Shown: in pieces, positions 45,811 through 59,639 of the stretch
How positions within the stretch are numbered: position 1 is the stretch's first letter
How the letters are laid out: every line of letters starts with the position of its first letter
Source of the DNA: Sipunculus nudus
Lineage: Eukaryota > Annelida > Sipuncula > Golfingiida > Sipunculidae
Assembly: GCA_026874595.1 (NCBI GenBank)
Contig: CM049316.1
Coordinates: forward strand, 7,576,339 to 7,640,338
Reading direction: 5' to 3'
Length of the DNA stretch: 64,000 nucleotides
Translations under genes and position numbers: made by a program
Notes under the pieces: model-generated
What the model was told of the DNA's origin: nothing
Seen by the model: the letters and a program-made list of their open reading frames with translations, nothing else
Databases searched by the model: none

Positions 45811-48030
45811 TTAGCTCAGATGACTTACAGACACTTATAGCGATCACCCTTTGTTACTCGTCCGTCCGGCAGTCTGTCCTTTAACAGGGTACAAATCTAA
45901 CCGCTGGACCTGGAATTTTCTAACTTGACATCCAGGGAGGTCCATGAAAATTCTCTTTGAAAACTTGAAATGAGGTCTCTGTTATCCATATTCTTTGAGC
46001 TATGGGGCTCCGAAGTACCCCCCCTCCCCCTTGAATAATGGAAAATTTGATACAAAAGCTCAAGTATCTGAACAACTAATGCGTTCATGACCATGATTCT
46101 TTTCATAGATATTGATCATGGGGTGTTTCATCAGTTTCTGCAGACTGGCGGCGCTCCCTGTATTTTTTTTAATATTTTACCATTTTTTTCTTCATTTTTT
46201 TTGACCTCTTACGATGCGGTTATCTGTTAACAGGGCACAAATCCTAAGGACTGGACCTAGAATCTTCTATCTTAATATGCAGGAAGGCCCATTAAGTTTC
46301 TTTGGAAACCTAAAAATTATTTTTCTATTACCAATAAACTCTGAGCTATGGGGCTCCGAAGTACCCCCCCAGAATAATGGAAAATTTAATACAAAAGCTC
46401 AAGTATCTGAACAACTAATGCATGGAAAACCATGATTATTTGCATGGATATTGATCATGGAATGTTTTAGTAGTTTCTGCAAACTGGGGGTGCCATCTGT
46501 ATTTTTTTCGATTTTTAAGAATTTTTTTCTCTATTTTTGAGACCTTTTAAGGTGGGGTCATCTGTTAACAGGGCACAAATTGTAACCATTGGACCTAGAA
46601 TCTTCTCTCTTGACATGCAGGGAGGCCCATGGAAAGTCTGTATGGAAACTAGAAATTAGGTCTCTGTTACCCATAAACTCTGTGCTATGGGGCTCCGAAA
46701 TACCCCCAAGAATAATTGACAATTTTATACAAAAGCTCTAGTATCTCAACAAATGATGCATTGAATGCCATGATTATTTGCATGCATATTCATCATGGAG
46801 TGTTTCATCAGTTCTTGCAGACTGGTGGCGCCACCTAGATTTTTTCCAACTTTTTTGCATTTTCTTTCTATTTTTGAGACCTTCAAAGTTGCGGTCGTCT
46901 GTTAACAGGACAGGGAGGTCCATGAAAAAATATCCTTGGAAACCTTAAATTAGGTCCCTGTTACCCATATTCTCTGAGCTATGGGGCTTATAAGCACCTA
47001 CGCTCTTTACACAGCGCTTTACCATAGGCCAACTACCTATATCGTAAGCGCTGTTTGTTATGACCTTGTATCCTGAATCTGTACACCATAGGGGAGCATT
47101 GTATTTTGGTCCAATCAGAAGAGACCCTGTGCTGAAGACAACACGGTTTACCAGCCAAGCGAGGAATACACGGAGCAAATGTTGTTCATTTCGTTTTGAG
47201 TGACAGCTCATCGCCCCGGCAACCGTTTGAACAGGCCACAGGCTCAGAGAGAATTGCCCCAAACGTGTGGTTTCTGGGCGGAGCCTGATGCCTGTTTTTT
47301 TTTTACTTGCATTAGGTTGGCTGCTCGTCACATCAGCAGCTTTTTTCAGCAGACAGGCCCATGTGCACCACCTAGTGTTTAAGTGCATCATAAACGGTCA
47401 AAGCAGGCAGCGCAAAAATCTGTAACTTCTTTAGAAGCGCAAGATTTCCGCTGCCTCGGGAGCGTAATAAGCACCCCTAGCATTATTGAATATTTGATAC
47501 CAAAGCAGGGCACAAATTAAACCATTGGACCTAGAATCTCCTAACTTAAAATCCCGGGAGGTCCATGAAAAGTCTCCTTGGAAACATGAAATTAGGTCTC
47601 TGTTACCCATATTCTAGGAGCAATGGGGCTTATAAGCACACCCAAGAATATTTGAAAATTTAATACCAAAGTAGGGCACAAATCATAACCATTGAACCCG
47701 GAATCTTCTCACATGGCATCCTGAGAGTTCCTCAAAAGTTCTCCCCTCTAAATCTGAAATTAGGTCACTGTGACCTATATTCTCAGAGTTTTGGGGTATG
47801 TTTGAGCATCCAAGAAGTAATGAAAAATACACACAAATTGCCAGGTTACTCAGGAAAGGCTGGTTTGATTGCCATCAAGTTTGGTGTGCTAATGGGTCTT
47901 GATGAACTTAAGCTAATATGCATGAATGATGATGCCACCTTTGTTATCTTAATTAGTTTCCTGTGCAAGGACATATTGTCAACATGTCAGTCGGCTGAGC
48001 GTCATGGCCCATGGGTTACTTATTTATTCT
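45811..48030 (-). mobile_element. Opposite-strand copy of Helentron/pearl-like element B
   Basis: Read on the minus strand, the 3' end is GAGCTAAAA at 45811-45819, preceded by a hairpin remnant and a GGAC-type microsatellite (45858-45878, plus-strand GTCCGTCCGG). The core holds 340-bp units marked by GGCGGCGCTCCC, GGGGGTGCCATC and GGTGGCGCCACC at about 46146, 46486 and 46826. AGTCGGCTGAGC at 47989-48000 and GTCATGGCCCATGGGTTACT at 48001-48020 match the 5' region of element B (39360-39393). Units after 47470 are truncated. A 468-bp insertion lies at 46999-47466. Confidence 0.75.
46999..47466. mobile_element. 468-bp TIR element with 9-bp target duplication
   Basis: It is flanked by ATAAGCACC on both sides (46990-46998 and 47467-47475) and interrupts a satellite unit whose uninterrupted form is seen at 47626-47660. 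Its ends are TACGCTC and GAGCGTA, an inverted 7-bp repeat with weaker extension (CAGCG shared further in). A 9-bp duplication suggests a Mutator-like superfamily, but the short termini make this tentative. A minus-strand frame of 148 codons across it runs into the host satellite and is not credible. Confidence 0.7.
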
Positions 48031-50999
<2,969 letters not shown>

Positions 51000-51166
51000 G
51001 AGTGGAGACAATACCCATGGAATATATATACTAAAATGCACAAAATCCTTCTCCAGGGAAAAATGGGTAAGTTCATGAACTGGCTAAATCATGAATGATA
51101 CAGTCACGTTGAGAAAAATAGATGCTCTATCAGGGTATATTAAAAAAAACTCATCATAATCAGAAT

Positions 51167-51573
51167 CACAGGCGCTTGAATCCCTATTTATAATAAAGTC
51201 TTTATATCTCCAATGTTCTTATAAATACTAGGACGGAATCAGGTCAAACGACCCAATAATAAAACGGTCATACCATGCTGTCACTTGCATTATGACACAA
51301 GGTAGGCTACTCGGCCAAAACCTCTCGAGCGATAATAAGGGAAGTTACGTTCTCGAGCCGCTTATACTCGCTTATACGGGAGTTATAGAATCAAATCCAT
51401 CCAACTTCCATTGTTTTCAACCACTAATTCAAGCTGCCTGGATAACGTTTTGCAGTGATGTCTGAATTTCGACGTCGTCCATTCCAAACGGAGGCGGAAG
51501 CGGGTCCGTCTAAAACGCGGAGAATCCGTGGAGTGATGGAGAATTCGCGGAGAATTCGTGGAGAATTGGCGGG
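51167..51573 (+). repeat. Left terminal inverted repeat of the P-like element
   Basis: Pairs with 54045-54329 in inverted orientation. The outer 160 bp differ at only a few positions; the inner part is interrupted by unmatched sequence. Confidence 0.85.
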
Positions 51574-51906
51574 ATATGCTATGATACTTTTAAATTCACA
51601 TTAAAATCTCGAACTATATTACCCTTAACATAATTGGCGCAGTTAAATGACCGAAATAATTAAAAAAAACTACATAATTCTTATTTAATGCTCAACAATG
51701 TGGAATCACTGCCGAGTGAATGCGTTACGCAAAATTTAAAACCCGTCTGAGTCACCAGCTGACCCTGACAAATCCTAAGACGAAACAGCAAAACACTTCA
51801 TGTTTTAACAGTTTATTAACCACTTAATGTTTCACAAGTTTATTGTGCAAACCATAACAAAACCATGCAGGTGTATCTAATTTACAGGTGGTGAACGAAG
51901 TATATA

Positions 51907-53136
51907 CAGTGGAACCCCACAATTACGACCACCCTGGGGACTGAGCAAAGTGGTCGTAATTTGGGGGTGGTCGTATTTGTGAAACTCTTACCGTGGTCGT
52001 ATATAACACGCTGATATTTAATGTGTATCAGAGTTTATTTATTGCATATCATTAATGTGAATTATAACAAAATTTTGACTTAGCGGAGGACCCTTATTAT
52101 GAATGTTTTTTTGTGTGTGTGTAGCTGAACATATTTATTCATGATAAAAATTAATATACATGTACACATCCGTAGTGACTGATGATTAACAAATAATAAC
52201 ACTAAGGCAATACGATTACAACTCCTGAATACATATTGAACATAATACGTGGCTGTCATATATTTAGCCTTACGCTTGAGTATATATTGCGCGCACTTGA
52301 GTTTTCCAGACGCTAAACTGCTGAGCCATTTGGTGCTGACTGCGCGTGGTGTTGCCGCCTTGATTCACGCCACTTTATCCTTCAAGGAGAGCTCTTTCAG
52401 AGGCATGGTTGCCAAACAGCAAGCAATTTAAATGCAAACTTAACCAGTAGATAAATAAACTGCCAACGATCTATCAGGATAGGCAAGTTAATGTGAGGGA
52501 TTTTCCCCCATGCAAGCTTTATTTATACAATTTACTTACTGCTCAGTACTCAGTGTCAGTAAGGAATGAACACATTTAGGATTAACTAGGTCGTTAATTT
52601 TACCAATGAGGATCGAACAATATAAGATGAGTTGAAATATTAAGCCCGCAACCCAACACTTAGGGTAGCTGTAATACAGGTGATCATTGAGAGGCAACTA
52701 GCATCTGACCCCAGGTCAGACCGGCTCATTAAGTAATCAGGCCGATGGTTACCCTCTTTGATCTATAACCTACACCTCAACGAGTCTCAGCGAAGACACC
52801 GAGTCGGGAATATATGCGGGACCAGATTAACACTCGGTTTAAAAAACCTTGTTACCCGCTTTGATGTTTCGTTAAGCTTATAAGGCGCCTGTGACAAGAC
52901 GCAGCCATTGACTCGTGACAAATGTTGTTTCAGTAGTACTCGGCGGTGGTCGCATTAGCGGGGTCGCATTAGCCTTGGGGCCAGGAAATCTGGTCGTAAT
53001 TCTGAATTTAGGGGTGGTCGTAATTTTGAGTCATTTTTAAACATAAATAAACTAACAAAAATTCGGGACCAAGCAAAATGGTCGTAATTGTGGGGTCGTC
53101 GCAATTGTTGGGTGGTCGCAAGGCGGGGTTCCACTG
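51907..53136. mobile_element. Tigger/pogo-like non-autonomous element
   Basis: CAGTGGAACCCC at the left and GGGGTTCCACTG at the right are perfect 12-bp inverted ends, with TA flanking each side (51905-51906 and 53137-53138), the Tc1/mariner target duplication. Subterminal TGGTCGTAATT.GGGG motifs occur in several copies near both ends, as in Tigger-type elements. No DDE transposase is recognisable, and a 60-codon frame (52249-52431) is unrecognised. It is nested in the P-like element and therefore inserted later. Confidence 0.85.
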
Positions 53137-53277
53137 TAATATAATAAAAAAACATGCTTTTACCCGCATTTATTGATCAATAAAAACACTATCACCATTA
53201 TTAGTGTATCTGGACCAATTTACATGCCAAGAATATAATAAAATTTAGCTAATGAATCAAATTGGCAATAGGATATA

Positions 53278-53374
53278 ATAAAATAAAAGAAAAAAATAGT
53301 AAATATATATCGTGATCACAGTTTCTTTAACTGTGATCACGATATATATTTACTATTTTTTTCTTTTATTTTCT
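53278..53374. repeat. Near-perfect 45-bp inverted repeat (hairpin)
   Basis: The left arm (ending ATATCGTGATCACAGTT, about 53278-53323) and right arm (starting AACTGTGATCACGATAT, about 53329-53374) pair without mismatch around TCTTT. A poly-T/TTTC-rich run to about 53402 follows the right arm. AT-rich outer arms contain TAGTAAATAT and AAATAAAAG. Confidence 0.9.
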
Positions 53375-54044
53375 TTTTATTTTTTTTTTTTTTTTTTTTT
53401 TTCTTATTCTGTACAAAATACACCACACTTCTTTCTAACAATTACAATACAGAGTATAATAATAATAAAAATAAAATGAATAAATAGCACAACGTAGACT
53501 TAAACACAGCAATAGTACAAGAACTTATTTGTATAATCTTCATAAAACTATTTCATTAATTGTTTTAGTAATTTTAAAGAATAATGCACATTTTAATTAA
53601 ACCACTTATTACATTTTTTATCACACCCAATCATGTCTTCGAATACCTTTCCTAACCCATATTCACATTCGATCCCAATGGTTATAGTTGCATTATAATT
53701 AGGCTTTGGTATTCTAGAAAATGCCTGAACTAAAACAATAAACTAAGTGTTTTTGCATTAATCCCTGGTTAAAATGTTCAATTCGTATAATTTCTGGATT
53801 GAAACAAAAATCAACTGCATTTTTAATCGCAAATGGCCCACAATCTCCTAATGCTATTCGTTGTCTCTGGCATAGCACAAATAGAATCCTGCTTGCCCAA
53901 ACAACTGAGAGAGCTGAATTTTACGTGAATATGCAGATTTTCAAATATTTCGGTCATTTAACAGTGAACCAATATGTAATAAAGTTTGACATTTTAAGTG
54001 ATTTTAATGTATATTTAAAAGTATCATTGCATACAAAAACTCTC

Positions 54045-54329
54045 CGCAATTCTCCACGACTTCTCCGCGAATACTCCGAGAATTCTCTATCTCTCCGCGT
54101 TTTAAACAGACCCGGTGGAGGCCGTCTTTGTTGACAGGCAAGTGATGACCCATTTGGAATGGCCGCCGTCGAAAGGTTTTTGCCGAGTTGCCTACCTTGT
54201 GTTATAATACAAGTGATAGCATGGTATGACCGTTTTATTATTGGGTCGTTAACCTGATTCCGTCAAAGTATTTCTAAGAACATTGGAGATATGAAGACTT
54301 TATTATAAATAGGGATTCAAGCGCCTGTG
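54045..54329 (-). repeat. Right terminal inverted repeat of the P-like element
   Basis: Inverted partner of 51167-51573, ending GATTCAAGCGCCTGTG. Confidence 0.85.
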
Positions 54330-54337
54330 ATCAGAAT

Positions 54338-56447
54338 ACACTCTTTATAGGCGCGATTTGTATAATTAAAGTCATTCAATTATATTAAAAAGATAATGTC
54401 ATTCATAGTTTCTCCATAGTGCCAAAAAACTATGACATTACAAGAAATGCTTTCACGATTTGTATAAATGTCTCCAGGTCTCGGGCTCGGATTTTTAGGT
54501 CTCGGTCTCGCATTTCTTGGTCTCGGTCTTGGATTTGGATTTGCGTGTATGTACTACAACTCTACTGGGCACAGTTGTTCCTGGTCTCGGTATCAAAAGC
54601 TCTCACTTTAAAAATGAATTACTAACGTTTAAACCATGGTTTAACACTTCTATATATAAAAAAATTGCATTTATTTATTTTATAGTCACCGTGATATTTA
54701 AAAGATATAAGGAATAACAGTTAACCCATAAATCATTTTTACGATATATGTTATATTGAAGTTAGATATCCGAACAGACACAGAGAGTATACATCTTATT
54801 TTGGAAAACATGTGCATACTTCATTTCAGAAAGAAAACCAATCAAAACTACCACGGCAAGAGACAATTAAATTAATTATCAGATTCTGTAAATATTCGTC
54901 AGTCTACAAGTTATCAAGTGAAACGTAAATGAACTAACGTTTGTTGAAGATAATGAAAGAAAATACGAAAATGACAAATAAGAAAGAAATGATTGGCAAA
55001 ACTATTAAAAAATAAACAACTTGTCGATATATAAAATCTGCAGAACTATTATTTCTCGAGTTTTGAGAACACGAACATTGGACCACCATTTCATCTACAT
55101 TTGTGGGATTTCCGTAAATCCTGTTATTAACCCAACGGGCAAACCCGGAGCAATTAAGCCCCAGATCGATGATGAAATGAAAGAGGTACGTGGCTGTCCG
55201 GGACATAAGAGTACTTAACAGTACTAGTCAACGCACTACTTGAACTTACGGTGGCCCATACGGGAGCACACGGTGAAGGCCTGACGTGGCACCTTAAAAT
55301 CTCCCTGCTGTCGAGGGTTCCTCCATCCTGAAACAAAGCTCTTGTTGGTCACGTGATTTTGTGTGTGCGTGTTTCTTACCGACGCCATGGCCATTACGTA
55401 ATATCCTGCTTTTATTGTGACGCCTTTTTTAAATAAAAGAATACTATTTTATAGATTTTAATTTTTAAAACAACTCCTAATTTTTGCAATGACTTGACAA
55501 TATATACCATGTTTATATGAAAATCTAGAAGAAATTCTGAAAGAGGGTTTGTCTGTGATTTGTCCACAATATCCGTACTCTGAAACTGAATGAAAGCTAA
55601 TTTGATATGAACACATTTCACCTTTAAATTAATTCATAGTTGAACCTATATAAATGACATTTCTACAAAAATAAGTTAAACTATTAAAACTGGGGCTTGA
55701 CATATATTTTTTACATTTTATTTGTCCTTGGTGAGGTAGGAAGAGTAAAAATTGAATAATCTGATTGATATAAATACAGCTCCATATACATTAGATTAAA
55801 GTTTGAACTGAATGTGTTTATTTTTCGAAATATATCTTTGTTAATAATATCATGATTATAAATATCGTTTCATCGAATTTTTCGTGAACAAGGGAAACGT
55901 AATTCTGGATTCTTTTCGGCGTCTGTACGTGTCCAATTGCCACCCCACTCTCTCCGCAGAGGGGTTCATGTACTCAGGCCCTGACCGTTTCGGACATAGA
56001 ACGCATTTCGAAACCTTTCCTGAATGTGCCCCCATCTCATGTTCGACCTAAAACCCGGATGAGACAAGTAGCACGTTAAATTAAAGGATAAAATGGTAAT
56101 AATAAAATGATTATTTGCACATAAGTCTTGAAATAACCCCACCTCCTGAAAGAAAAATGTAAATGCGTCACTTGTTTCTTGATCGAAGCTTATAGATGAA
56201 ATTGTTATGATTAAGTTTGCGTCCACAAAGTGGCCTTGATCAATTTTCGTATGTTTAAATGCAGGTCTTTTTTTTAATCGTAGCATATATCAGCAAACGA
56301 TTCATTAAAATTCCCTATTAAAATCGAGTTAAATACGGAAAGAAATATACCGTGGAAAGGTAAAAGCACGTGGACCTCCCAGGATGAATGACGTATATTT
56401 AATTAAGCACGCACATTATTAAAACTCAATGTAGCCTCGTTGAGGTG
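54338..56447. other. Gene-free interval with GGTCTCGG repeats
   Basis: At 54473-54600, GGTCTCGG-type motifs recur (CCAGGTCTCGGGCTCGG, AGGTCTCGGTCTCG, TTGGTCTCGGTCTTGG). Otherwise there is AT-rich unique DNA. No gene is recognised. Confidence 0.4.
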
Positions 56448-56455
56448 TCTCAGGG

Positions 56456-57113
56456 CACAGGCGCTTGAATCGCTATTTGTGTTGATCTTGGTTTAAATAG
56501 TGTTCAATTTACCTTAACAACAATCCCCTACCGTTTAATGAGCTTTAAACCATGTTATATCGTTTGCCGGTACTTGTTTATATAATAGATACACAAGGCC
56601 GGCATCCAAGTCTGCGGACGAGTCTGTATCCATTAAGCGACGAACAGACAGATTTATCCCAGATTACTATTTCCATCATTATCAACCAATCAGGTGTTAG
56701 GTTCCAGGGGGGAAATCCTTACTGCTGACCAAGATACATGGGGATTTCCTTGTTTTCGGGTAACAGCTGCTTAATGGATGCAGACTAGTTACAAATAAGA
56801 GCTCATTACAAGTGGTACACTGTGTGTATTGGAATCGTTGATGCTTTTATAGAAAGAAGAACGGGCCATTTAACCACTGTAAGTTTCTTCCCTCGAAAAT
56901 CTTTGAAATATTTGGGAATATCAATTGATTTCTTGTATTATCGCATACCCGTCCGCAGACTTCGATGCCGGCCTTGTGTATCTATTATATAAACAAGTAC
57001 CGGCAAACGATATAACATGGTTTAAAGCTCATTAAACGGTAGGGGATTGTTGTTAAGGTAAATTGAACATATCTAAACCAAGATCAACACAGATAGCGAT
57101 TCAAGCGCCTGTG
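56456..57113. mobile_element. Second P-like TIR element (658 bp)
   Basis: Ends CACAGGCGCTTGAATCGCTA and its complement enclose inverted repeats of about 165 bp (56456-56620 and 56950-57113) that differ at only a handful of positions. CTCAGGG lies on both sides (56449-56455 and 57114-57120), a 7-bp duplication. The terminal 16 bp, CACAGGCGCTTGAATC, equal those of the element at 51167-54329, but the inner TIR differs, so they are sister subfamilies. The 330-bp centre has no coding frame. Confidence 0.85.
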
Positions 57114-57120
57114 CTCAGGG

Positions 57121-58257
57121 AAGCTTGACCCCCGCCCCCCGCCTGATCACCAGATCAGAAGCCGGCTGTACTCAAATGGACGCTGAAAGAGAAAAGGATG
57201 AATCGAGGGCAGATGGACCATATTAATATAGAGGGGTCTTATATTGATGAAACGAAACGTGAAACTTAAGTGGGATGCCTTCCCTTGGTGTTAATACTGA
57301 TTGTTTAAAACATTAAGTCTGTAACGATTAATATAGGGCAGTTTGAAATAGCAAAATGTTGCAAAATCGGACTAATTTATGTTCTATTCTCAGGCTCTCA
57401 TGCCCCTTGCGTCTAGCGCTCCCTTAAATCCTCCCTTCACGTTAAATGGCTATGCGCCTGAGTTCTCATGCCGGGTTTGTGTATACAGTGGGCGGTGCGC
57501 ATGATTTCCTGTCGATCATATCCAGTAAATGCCAGCTTCCGGTCAGAAACGACAATATCCGGTCACGGCGGGTTATACGACGTGACAGGGGGTGCCTGGA
57601 AAATAAACGTCTCAGCAAACTATACAACATAATAACATGTCCATTATGTGGGAGAGGGGGTTAGTCTTAAACCATTATGGAGGATCGCAGACGGGGACCC
57701 GTCAGGTGAAATAATGCCACGCTAACCCCGGCATGAATGAAGGATTCCACTTGACGGTGCAAAGGAAGCTGACAGCTATTGAACAAGGAATAATAGACAA
57801 ACACCCGGTGAGGCAGGCCACCGTCCAAGTCCGGGCTAAATCCGGGATTACGGACATGACCTATTACTGATCTCAGAGTCAACGTTTACACTGGCCCTCC
57901 GATGGTCAGCCGGTACTGTAATCTTTACTACTGAGCCCAAGCACATTAACTGAATATTGTAATTCAGAACGTGGTAGGTCGTCGGGATTATAACAAACAG
58001 ATTATGGAATTTCCGATCTCTCTTTAATGTATGAGTTGCTTTCTAATTAATTAATTTGTTGATCCATGGAGTGTTACTCTGCCAAGTGATAAAAATTGTT
58101 TTCTTAGTGATAAATTTTCCGTTCGCATTGTACCAGATGTTTCTATCAATTGATTATTCTGCTTGTAAGCCCAATCTCATTTAAAAAAAAATAAATAAAC
58201 GATACCCATCAGTATCAAATCCATCTGCGTTTTGCGAGACTACTAGTCAGCTGATTG
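57121..58257. other. Gene-free interval
   Basis: Relatively GC-balanced, non-repetitive sequence, for example CCCCCGCCCCCCGCC at 57130. Frames at 57446-57664 (plus) and 57667-57882 (minus) have no recognised domain. Confidence 0.35.
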
Positions 58258-58672
58258 AACGATCTGTATATCATTCACTACGCTTTGGCCTTTTGAAAAA
58301 ATCAGTTCGGCAGAGTCAAAACAAAATTCCTCACTCACACCTCCTGGGGGTCTTCCGGGGCTGGCATAAAACACGGAACGCAGGAGAGGGGCTAAAATAA
58401 TTGAACAAATCGCATATGTTGAGATACGTTTATTACTATAAATTATGTCATGAAACATTCACCCATTTAAAAGTTATGGCACTTTTATATCTTTGTTCCG
58501 ATTCGTTCCGTAAATTAGGCCCCTGTTCCGCTTTCCATGTTCCGTTCCGTTCCCTGTTTTAGGGCAGCCCCGGAAAACACCCCCCCCCCCCCCCAGGAGG
58601 TGTGAGTGAGGCCTTTTGTTTTGAACTGATTTCAAAAGGCCGAAGCGAGGTGAATGTCTGTATATCTGTCAT
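58258..58672. repeat. Foldback element with about 105-bp arms
   Basis: The left arm (58258-58364) has ATTCACTACGCTTTGGCCTT, ATCAGTTC, CTCACTCACACCTCCTGGGG and CCGGGGCTG. The right arm (58563-58672) has the complement: CAGCCCCGG, a C tract, CAGGAGGTGTGAGTGAG, GAACTGAT and AAGGCCGAAGCGAGGTGAAT. Arms differ at several indels. The centre carries GTTCCGTTCCGTTCCC. No clear target duplication was seen. Confidence 0.75.
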
Positions 58673-59061
58673 ACGTTTCCTCCTCATTCAAGTCTGAATA
58701 AAACAGCATGTCTGCCTATTGTTTTCTTACAACTACAGACTTATAGGCCCTAAATAAATTTGAAATTGCAAAACGGATAAGTTATCGAACACGCTATATA
58801 AAAATATTGTATGAGTTATTTTCATGATTTGGCGGTCATATAAGCCGCAAGTCTTGATTTTTATAGTTCCTTTAGTCAGTTATTATTTCGCCAGACAAAT
58901 TTTCAGACAAAGACCCCTAGCACGTCAAAATTCATAAAGAACAACTATGCACCAAATTTTCCCTGATTTTCAATATTATGATTCGCCCCAGACATGCAAA
59001 GAAATCACTCTAAATTAAGTGAATAAAAATGCTGTAACTGTCGAAACTTAAGTGCCTTCAC
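58673..59061. other. Gene-free interval
   Basis: AT-rich unique DNA with nothing recognisable. Confidence 0.35.
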
Positions 59062-59625
59062 TGAAACACAGGAAAAAACCTCAGGACACATACAAACAAA
59101 TCTGAGACACAAACCAACAAACCTGAGGACACAGACAACCAAACATGAGGACACAGACCAACAAACCTGAGGACACAGGACAACAAACCTGAGGACACAG
59201 AACAACAAACCTGAGGACACAGACCAGCAATCCTGAGGCACAGACCAACAAACCTGAGGCAGAGTCAAAACCTGAGGACCCAGACCAACAAACCTGAGGA
59301 AACAGACCAACAATCCTGAAGACATAGACCAACAAACCTGAGGCACAGACCAACAAACCTGTGGACATAGACCAACAAACCTGAGGGACAGAACATAAAA
59401 ACCTGAGGCTCAGGTCAACAATCCTGAGGACAGAGACCAACAAACCTGAGGCACAGACCAACAATCCTGAGGACACAGACCAACAAACCTGAGGACACAT
59501 ACCAACAATCCTGAGGCACAGACCAACAATTCTTTTGACACAGACCAACAATCCTGAGGACAAAGACCAACAGCCCTGCAGAAACAGACAAACAATCCTT
59601 AGGTCTCAGACCAACAAGCATGCTG
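59062..59625 (-). repeat. 22-bp minisatellite (19-22 bp, about 26 units)
   Basis: ACCAACAAACCTGAGGACAC with AG completes a unit. It recurs with variants AACAATCCTGAGG, GAGGCACAG and GAGGACAAAG. Unit lengths vary by 2-3 bp. On the minus strand, partly overlapping open frames (up to 160 codons, 59081-59563) read as cysteine- and valine-rich repeats such as GLLVCVLRFVGL. That follows from the repeat and lack of TAG/TAA/TGA in it, so coding is not claimed. Confidence 0.93.
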
Positions 59626-59639
59626 AACAGGTAAAACAG

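Larger units (their letters stand above)
51167..54329. mobile_element. P-like TIR DNA transposon, non-autonomous, 3.16 kb
   Basis: The ends are CACAGGCGCTTGAATCCCTA and its exact complement, inside perfect 8-bp duplications ATCAGAAT (51159-51166 and 54330-54337). The terminal inverted repeats match almost without gap for about 160 bp and resume to about 270-400 bp (GCGGAGA-rich inner part near 51520-51570 and 54050-54110). CANRG ends with 7-8-bp duplications fit the P superfamily as I recall it; the superfamily is inferred. It holds a Tigger-like element (51907-53136), a long hairpin (53278-53374) and a poly-T run. No THAP or P transposase motif is visible. Confidence 0.85.

Noticed and set aside
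46945-47391. 148-codon minus-strand frame
   Set aside because: It spans the junction between a satellite unit and a TIR insertion, so it is a fusion of repeat sequences.
52249-52431. Transposase fragment in the Tigger-like element
   Set aside because: The 60-codon frame has no DDE or helix-turn-helix features I can recognise.
59081-59563. 160-codon cysteine-rich minus-strand frame as a gene
   Set aside because: It is a direct translation of the 22-bp minisatellite. Other frames of the same repeat are equally open.
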